Shown here in pieces: positions 57,721-64,000 of a stretch of DNA of 64,000 nucleotides (positions are counted from its first letter, which is position 1; each line of letters starts with the position of its first letter). Origin of the DNA: Meloidogyne chitwoodi (lineage: Eukaryota > Nematoda > Chromadorea > Rhabditida > Meloidogynidae); the NCBI GenBank assembly GCA_015183035.1, contig JACZZP010000018.1, positions 1,426,001 to 1,490,000 on the forward strand, given 5' to 3'. The position numbers and the translations under genes were made by a program. The notes below the pieces were generated by a model. It was not told the DNA's origin, made no database searches, and saw only the letters and a program-made list of their open reading frames with translations.

Positions 57721-60418
57721 ATGAAAAAATTGTTTCAAAAAATTGTTTATAATTTTATTATTAAATTCTTATTAATTTTATTAGCTATTAATTTGGTTAA
57801 ATCAGAAGAAGATATTGGAGGAAATATTGATAGTGGTAAGTATATAAATTTTGTCAAATATGACGACTTTGATTTTTTTATTGATAATAAAAATAATTAA
57901 TATTACCTATTAATTATTTTTATTTTTTGCTCTTCAAAAAATAAAAAAAAATATTTATTCTTACAATTAGTGAAAAATAAATTTATTTTTAAATAAATAA
58001 AATTTTCAGCTAAAGAAAAAGATTTGTCTGGATTTAAAAATGAAAAAATTAGTCAGGTCTCGGAAAATTTTGTACAACAAGTTAATGCTACGTTTAAAAA
58101 AGTTAACGAAGAAGAAAATTTACAAAAAAAAATTAAACTTTTGAGAGATGAGCTAAAAAATATTTATAATTTAATTGACAAAATATATTTTAAAAATGAT
58201 AAAAAATTTGAAAAATATGAAAAAGAAGATAAAGAAGAATTCGAAAAGTTTAAAGAAATTGTGAAAAAAGAGCAAAATAAAGTAAAAAATGAATTTAATA
58301 AATGTGAAATTATACAAGTTGTGGAGGAACTTTTCTTTTATTTTAGAAAAGATGAAATTAATGAAAGTAAAAAATTGGGAAGAAATAAAGCACTAAATAC
58401 CAAATTTTTGGGAAATGAATTAAAAAATATTGAAAAGATATATCCAAATATTATAATAAAATTATTTAAAAATGATAAAGAATTTGGAATGTTTAAAAAA
58501 ATGGTGGAAGAAAAGCAAAATTATTTAAGGACTGATTTATCTGACCTTAAATTTGATGAAGTAGGACTTAACGAAGATATTCGTGATAAAGAATTAGAAA
58601 ATAATGATTTTGAAAATAAAGAAGAAATTAAAAAATTAAAAGAAAATATTGAAGAGAAGAAAAATTTGACAAAAAAGAAAATAAAGTTTCAAATAAAATT
58701 AAAGGTAAACATTAAATAAAATATAAAAAGGGGTGAGAAGAGTAAAAACGTCGCCTCCATTAACTCTCATCACAGTGTTTAAAAAATTTTGATATTTTGT
58801 GTGAACGAGTAAAACACACTGAGGAGAGGTTGAAGGTTTTAAATATAAGTAGAATCTGGGAAAAATTGAAAAAAGAAAAAATAATTGAAAAAAAAAAGTT
58901 GAGATAATCCTGAACTGATATTCTGATAAAAACTAGAGTTTTTCATTTTTTCGGTAATTTACTACCGTTACCGAAAATTACCGATACTTTTCATAATCGA
59001 CTGGTACGGTAACGGAAACCGAAAATTACCGCAGTATTACCTTACTGTGAATCAGTGTTTGCGTGACCGGCCTTTTACAGGTCATCAAAAATGACCTGAG
59101 TCCTTTTTGGTCATGACCGAAATCCGGTCACGAAAACACTGGTGTGAAAATGTAATATCTCTTTAAATTGATATTAACTAAAGGGGATTCTTTCTGAGGA
59201 TTAACCAATTAAATTTATTCTTTATTCAAATTAAATTAAAAACAAAATTAAGATAGGAATAAGATTAATCAGAAGTAAAAGTTTCAGTTTATATAGAGAA
59301 TTTTAGGCAAACAATTAAATTAGAGTTTAAGAAAGGTCAAGACAATTTTAGTTTTGGGAAAATATAAAGATAAGGGGATTAACCCTGAATATCTAATTAG
59401 CCAGTTTGCCAAACTGCCAGTTCGGTCAAGTAATAAAACACTTCCAATAGGTCCAAGTTTGCACGGGACCAACTAGTTTTTATAAGAGATTTGACCGAAT
59501 TGGCAATTGGACCAATTGGCTAATTAGATATTCAGGGTTTCAATATACAGGGGTGGACCCAAAGATAAGAACTGTTTTTTTTACTTAATTTTTATGTCGG
59601 GAAAATATTTTATTTATTTATTCTTTTAATTCTTTAATATTTGTTTGCCTAGTAAGTAGAATGTTGCAGAATAACTCTAATAAAAACCCTATTTTGAACA
59701 AGAGACAAGTACGGGGAAGATCCCGCTCGAATTTTGCGGGATACCGCAATCTTGCACTTTTTTTTATTTGTGGGATTATTCTCCTGAATCTTGTCCGCAT
59801 TGGTTTTTTTTTAAAAATCCCGCAAAAGCGATTTTGCCGGCCTTTATTTTGAACACCCCCGGTCGCTAATCTTATTTTTATTTTACTGTACGTTTCGATT
59901 CATAAATTAATAAAAATATTATAACCTAAAAAATCGAGCCTTAAATATTTTTTTAATTTTTTTTTCTTCGGTCTCAAAAGTATTCTTCATAAAAATATTA
60001 AAAAAAAAATAATTTTCAGAAATTGAATTCAACTTTAGAAAAATTAGAAAAAAATAAATTCAAAATTATATTAAAATTGAAACGTTTATGTAGTAATATT
60101 AATGACGAAAAAGACGAGATTTTAGAAGAATTGAATATCAATAATCCTGCTGAAATGTATAAAATTGTTATTGATTATTTAAAGAAAATAGGTTTTGAAA
60201 ATGCAGATGAGACTGAAATGACACTTTCAGAAGAAAAAATGAAAGAAGAAATTGGGGAATTTTTAGTAGAATTAGAGGATGAAGAAAAGAAGTCAACTTT
60301 AAAAAAAACGATGACTCATATGGTTGAGAAAATATCTAATGTGAATATTCCACGATTCCACAAACAAGTTATTCCATTTGTGAAAATTGAAGAACAAGAA
60401 AAACATGTAAAAGGCTAA
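57721..60418 (+). CDS. Secreted coiled-coil family, member G (intact, about 402 aa)
   Basis: Exons 57721-57835, 58010-58704 and 60020-60418 join in phase. Signal peptide MKKLFQKIVYNFIIKF..NLVKS. Exon 1 is shorter than in F because the linker after the signal peptide is missing. Exon 2 carries two helical modules: LRDELKNIYNLIDKIYFKND and ELKNIEKIYPNIIIKLFKND with FGMFKKMVEEKQ. Exon 3 has KLNSTLEKLEKNKFKII, VIDYLKKIGFENAD, ETEMTLSEEK and a tail NIPRFHKQVIPFVKIEE. Intron 2 contains two MITEs. A Merlin element has replaced the spacing normally found just upstream of the start, so its expression could differ. Confidence 0.85.
59053..59141. mobile_element. Short hAT-like MITE with CAGTGTTT ends
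   Basis: 89 bp, CAGTGTTTGCGTGACCGG to CCGGTCACGAAAACACTG; flanks CTGTGAAT and GTGTGAAA match at 6 of 8 positions. Confidence 0.8.
59393..59537. mobile_element. Inverted-repeat element, CCCTGAATATCTA family, second copy
   Basis: CCCTGAATATCTAATTAGCC to its complement. Homology with 35333-35474 extends on one side into GGGTCCACCCCTG, in opposite orientation. Confidence 0.82.
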
Positions 60419-60505
60419 ATTATTTGAGTAAAATATAACAAAAGTAAAATGTTCAAAAACTAAAAAACCTTAAAATCCTACAAAATGGTAAATCCACAAA
60501 AAATA

Positions 60506-60762
60506 CAGGGGTGCTCGCTTTTCCTCTTTTTATCCGTGATAAGTCTTTTCAGGACGCCTGTGTTAAAGGACACTCTCTCGTGTATAAAAGACGCAGGAAA
60601 ACTGACCAGTGGATAGCTGAGGTCAGAGAAATGTCACATGCCCTGCTCTTTTCCAGAACTTTACACAATTTCTGCGTCTTTATCACACGAGAGAGTGTCC
60701 TTTATCACAGTCGCCTTGAAGAGACTTATCACGGATAAAAAGAGGAAAAGCGAGCACCCTTG
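60506..60762. mobile_element. hAT-like MITE with CAGGGGTGCTCGC ends
   Basis: 257 bp with inverted ends starting CAGGGGTGCTCGCTTTTCCT and exact 8-bp duplications AAAAAATA. Inserted in the conserved downstream block of member G. Confidence 0.93.
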
Positions 60763-61269
60763 AAAAAATACATATTCTTTCAAATAAAAAGGCATGACAG
60801 TTTATTTTTCTTTACGTCTTTTTATTAGAGAGAATATTGTGTATTCATAATTATTTTTTTCTTAATTCCTGACTAGAATATTTTATCTAAAATTTATTTA
60901 AAATCCCCTACTCTTCTAAATTAAAAAAAAAACAATTTACCCAACCATTTATTCAATTTATTTTTATTTTGTATTTGTCATGAACAGTTGAAATGAATAG
61001 AAAATTTCGAAAAAAAATTTAAAACAAACCATTTTTGAGAAATTTATTTTTAAATTTAGAAACATTTGTTTTTTATTTTAGAATTTATTTATTAGTCAAA
61101 ATATACCCTTAAATTTATTTAACAAAATTAAAACAATTATATTTATATTAAATTTATTTAAATATTTTTATTATTTTTTTTATTTAAATTTATTTCATTT
61201 GTATAAATCTTTTTTGGGAAAAATGTGTATTTTTTATTTTAGTTTAATTAGTAATTTTTTTTTTGGCTC

Positions 61270-61519
61270 CCGGAAAATTGGGCAGTGGAAAGTTGGGCAG
61301 TGAAGAAACAGTACAAAAACATGCAAGAAAATACAAAAATACAAGAAAAATACAATAAATACAAAAATACATCAACAACAAAATACAGCAGTAACCCAAC
61401 ATTTTTTTGTGTTTTTGTATTTTTCATGTATTTTTGTATTTATTGTATTTTTTGTAGTTTCTTGCAAGTATTTGTACTGTTTCTTCACTGCCCAATTTTC
61501 CATTGCCCAATTTTCCTGG
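61270..61519. mobile_element. Inverted-repeat element, AAAATTGGGCAGTG ends
   Basis: Left GAAAATTGGGCAGTGGAAAG and right CACTGCCCAATTTTCC, with an interior of AAAATACAA repeats. A partial relative is in the member F intron at 47115-47315. Confidence 0.75.
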
Positions 61520-62065
61520 CTTGATTTTTTTTAGTTCATTATAGGGAGAAGCAAAATCGTATTTACGGGAGCAGGGTAAAAGAAAAATATATTTAAGAAA
61601 GAACATTTTTAATTAAATTAAAAAAAAATTTTTTTTTACCTAAATAAATAAAATTTATTTTGGAAAAATTGTTTGAGGGGACAAAAAGGAAACACTGATA
61701 TCCAAAAATTAATTTATTTTGAGTCGAATGATAAAAAATCATTTTAAGGGTAAAATACTAAAACTTAGTTTTTTTTAATATTTTTTATTTTCGAAAGATT
61801 CCGCATGCGGGGGATTATTTAAAAAAAAATTCCTAAAAAGCCCCGCAAATTTTTTAAAATACTGTAACACTGACCTTTAACCTAAAAATAAAAATGTATA
61901 AAAAATTTTATTTTAATAAATTGGAGTAATTTTAAGTAGAGAAAAAATATTCTTTTTTGACTAATTACAACATTATAAAATGGCATTTTTTAATTTTTTT
62001 TCCTGATTTTTTTATTAAATTAAATTAATTAATTATTTTTGCATTTCTTAATTTTATTTTAAAAA
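61520..62065. other. Intergenic, end of array to palmitoyltransferase 3' end
   Basis: Very AT-rich, no coding sequence or recognisable repeat apart from homopolymer runs. Confidence 0.5.
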
Positions 62066-63844
62066 TTAAATATTTTCATTATTTTCTCTTTTTTGATGTT
62101 TTTGTTGTTGTTTTTCTTCTTTTTTATTATTAAATGTTTTTATATTTTCTATTGGGACAATTAAATTACTGCTATGGCATATTCTTGTTTTGTTATTTTG
62201 ATGATTTCTGTCGAGGGAACCCGTTGAAGATAAAAGTTTTCCTTTTTTAAAAAAATATTTATATATTTGAAAAAAAAAACAAAAAATTTAAAAAAAATTA
62301 AAAAAAATTTTTTTTAAACCTTTAATACGTCGCTGTCTAGGTGGAGAAGCTTAAATTTTAAAGAAAAGTTAATTTTATTGCTTTAATTAAAATTGTTTTT
62401 TAAATATTTAAAATGTTTATTATTTATTATTTTACAAGAGGTCGTTGGTTAAGTGCAAGCGTTCGCAGTTATTAATTTCAATTATATTAGAAGAGGCAGG
62501 TTCGAAACCTCTCGGGGTTAAATTAATTTTTCCTTCACTTAAAATCGCAAATCTAATCATAACAATTTTTATTGACTTTTAAAAATTAATTTTTAAAAAT
62601 ATAATTAACTTACAAGGACAACTAGCCACCCCTCCCTCACTAGAACGTTCTTCTTCGACAACTTTTTGTTGTTTTTGTCTTCCTCTCCTTTCATTATTAT
62701 TAGTTGTACCATAATTATTTTGTTGACGTTTTAATGCCATTCTATTAAGTATTTCTGAATCAACAAAAATACTAGACCCTTCTTCTGGTGGGAGATAACC
62801 TCTCAAATCAAGGAGACTAAAAAATATGGAAATAATAATTCTAGAGTAATTATTATTTTTTAATAAAAATTAAATAATTAAAATTAAAAAACCTTGGATG
62901 CTCAGGAACGCAAATGACATTTAAAATATTTTTAAAACAATTTCCAGTGTCATAAGGATTTTTAATTTGAGGATGTAATTTTTGACTAAAAGTTCCCTTA
63001 ATATCTTCGTTTGTAGTTTGCCCAAGTGCCAATAAATAAATATGAAAGCCAGAAAGACCTAATACAGACCATATTGAAATTACATTGATAACTCCTTTTA
63101 AATTAAAAAATAAATTAATTTAAAAAAATTAAAAAAGAAACCTGTTAATAACGAAGGTGGTGTTTCCTTCAAAGCGTCCATAAATGTTCCCTTTTCAATA
63201 CTTACTAAAATAAAATAAATTAAATAGTTCAGCATAAATTGTTGTAAATTTTATTACTACAAAAGTCTGTATAAAATTATAATAAAAAAAATTTTTTTAG
63301 AATAAAACGGGAAATTATTTTGGACTGAAGAGGAGTCGAACCACCATCCCTCTCCAGTTAAAAACTAGGACAAAACCACTTAGCCAAAACGGAATAACAA
63401 TTTAAGAACTTATAAAACAACTTTATATTTTCAATTAAAATTGAAAAAAATCATATACCTAATACCCAAATTGAAAAAAAAATCAAAAAATTTTCAAAAA
63501 CTTCTCTTACACATATAAAAATGTAATCCAACACAAAATCCCATAAAAGCATCCAATATCCATAATGATGTGACAAACATAAAGAAATGTCTATAATTGC
63601 GTAATCCTATACAATTTCCAAGCCAAGGGCAGTGATGATCAAAATTTAAAACACAATTATCGCAAATTGAACAATGTCTTTATTTAATAAAAAAATATTA
63701 AAATAAACTTTAAAAAAGCATACGAAGATCTAGGAGGTCTAAAAATACAACAAGTAAAACAATATTTTAATTTGACTTGTTGGCCGCGAATATTAACAAT
63801 TCGAGTTCTAGGCTGAACCCATTCATCACGTTGGAAGAATGGAT
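62066..63844 (-). CDS. DHHC palmitoyltransferase, ZDHHC9/14/18 type (5' end missing)
   Basis: S-acyltransferase of internal membranes. Eight exons visible: 63844-63724, 63677-63511, 63204-63142, 63094-62893, 62815-62614, 62349-62320 and 62241-62066, with earlier coding exons outside the window. The DHHC cysteine-rich domain reads [20 protein letters not shown], then [20 protein letters not shown] and RNYRHFFMF; the catalytic Cys is that of DHHC. Next come a membrane span, the [10 protein letters not shown] (TTxE) motif, [12 protein letters not shown] and [10 protein letters not shown], as in ZDHHC9/14/18. The C-terminal tail is low-complexity (Gln/Asn/Lys). Introns contain three tRNA-like sequences. 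(Seven fully delimited exons are listed; a small alternative junction near 62614 is possible.). Confidence 0.95.
62440..62515 (+). pseudogene. tRNA-like sequence in palmitoyltransferase intron (antisense)
   Basis: Box A GTCGTTGGTTAAGTGC and box B GGTTCGAAACC; the spacing between boxes is long, as with an intron or large variable arm. Degenerate. Confidence 0.45.
63321..63393 (-). pseudogene. tRNA-like sequence in palmitoyltransferase intron
   Basis: Minus strand: box A TTGGCTAAGTGG, box B GGTTCGACTCC, and a pairable anticodon arm with loop TTTTTAA (would be TTT, Lys). The acceptor stem does not pair. Confidence 0.45.
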
Positions 63845-63940
63845 CTTAAAAGAAAAATTTTTTTTTAAATTAATTTAAGATTTAAAAAAATATAAATCAA
63901 TCAAAAATAACTAAAATATTCAAAAACAAGTAATTTACTA

Positions 63941-64000
63941 CTAAAAGGAATCGAACCTTTAACAAACATTCAATTTGGCGGACTTTACCAACTTAACTAA
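63941..64000 (-). pseudogene. tRNA-like sequence cut by the window edge
   Basis: Minus strand: AGTTAAGTTGGTAAAGTC box A, loop TTGAATG (would be GAA, Phe), and box B in a perfect AAAGG-TTCGATT-CCTTT arm. The 5' acceptor half is outside, so a genuine tRNA cannot be excluded. Confidence 0.5.

Noticed and set aside
61285..61606. Open frames of Lys/Asn/Tyr-rich or Phe-rich sequence
   Set aside because: They are translations of AAAATACAA repeats in an inverted-repeat element.

Overview
The window reads as nuclear DNA of a very AT-rich nematode, most probably a plant-parasitic root-knot type (Meloidogyne-like). This is inferred from gene content, compact genes with many short introns, candidate polycistronic clusters and the base composition; no species marker was seen. 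Ten conserved eukaryotic genes can be recognised from their spliced protein sequence.

Layout. 0-16 kb: VPS34 (class III PI3-kinase, +), a ZFAND5/6-type A20/AN1 zinc-finger gene (+), MEAF6/EAF6 (-) head to head with PINK1 (+). A >1.1-1.4 kb segment at the left edge, holding an unrecognised 160-aa gene and VPS34 exon 1, is repeated in inverted orientation at 9.7-11.1 kb. 17.8-22.9 kb: four tightly spaced minus-strand genes (RPL18, YIPF6, RRP15 and a chromo-shadow-only HP1-like protein) that look like an operon. 51.5-54.4 kb: RFT1 (+). 62-64 kb: a ZDHHC9/14/18-type palmitoyltransferase (-), 5' end outside the window.

The accessory part (16-61 kb) is dominated by a multigene family I do not recognise. 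It encodes small, Lys/Glu-rich, coiled-coil-like proteins with a near-identical N-terminal signal peptide (MKKLFQKIVYYFIIQC... ending NLVKS). Seven members are seen: two diverged (16.2-17.3 kb minus; 24.8-26.0 kb plus) and five in a direct tandem array whose units also share about 0.7 kb upstream and about 1 kb downstream. Two array members look intact (46.7-48.7 and 57.7-60.4 kb). The others carry a nonsense codon, a frameshift plus a transposon in a duplicated signal-peptide exon, or a transposon in the last exon. This is the best candidate for an undescribed system: a lineage-restricted secreted-protein array, possibly effector-like, under birth-and-death evolution.

The array is saturated with short DNA transposons. 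Many have exact 8-bp target-site duplications (hAT-like, CAGGG/TAGGG/CAGAG ends) or 8-9-bp ones with GG...CC ends (Merlin-like), and several still carry transposase fragments. One solo LTR is present. Seven degenerate tRNA-like sequences lie inside introns of the housekeeping genes. Splice sites and boundaries were read by eye and may be off by a few bases.
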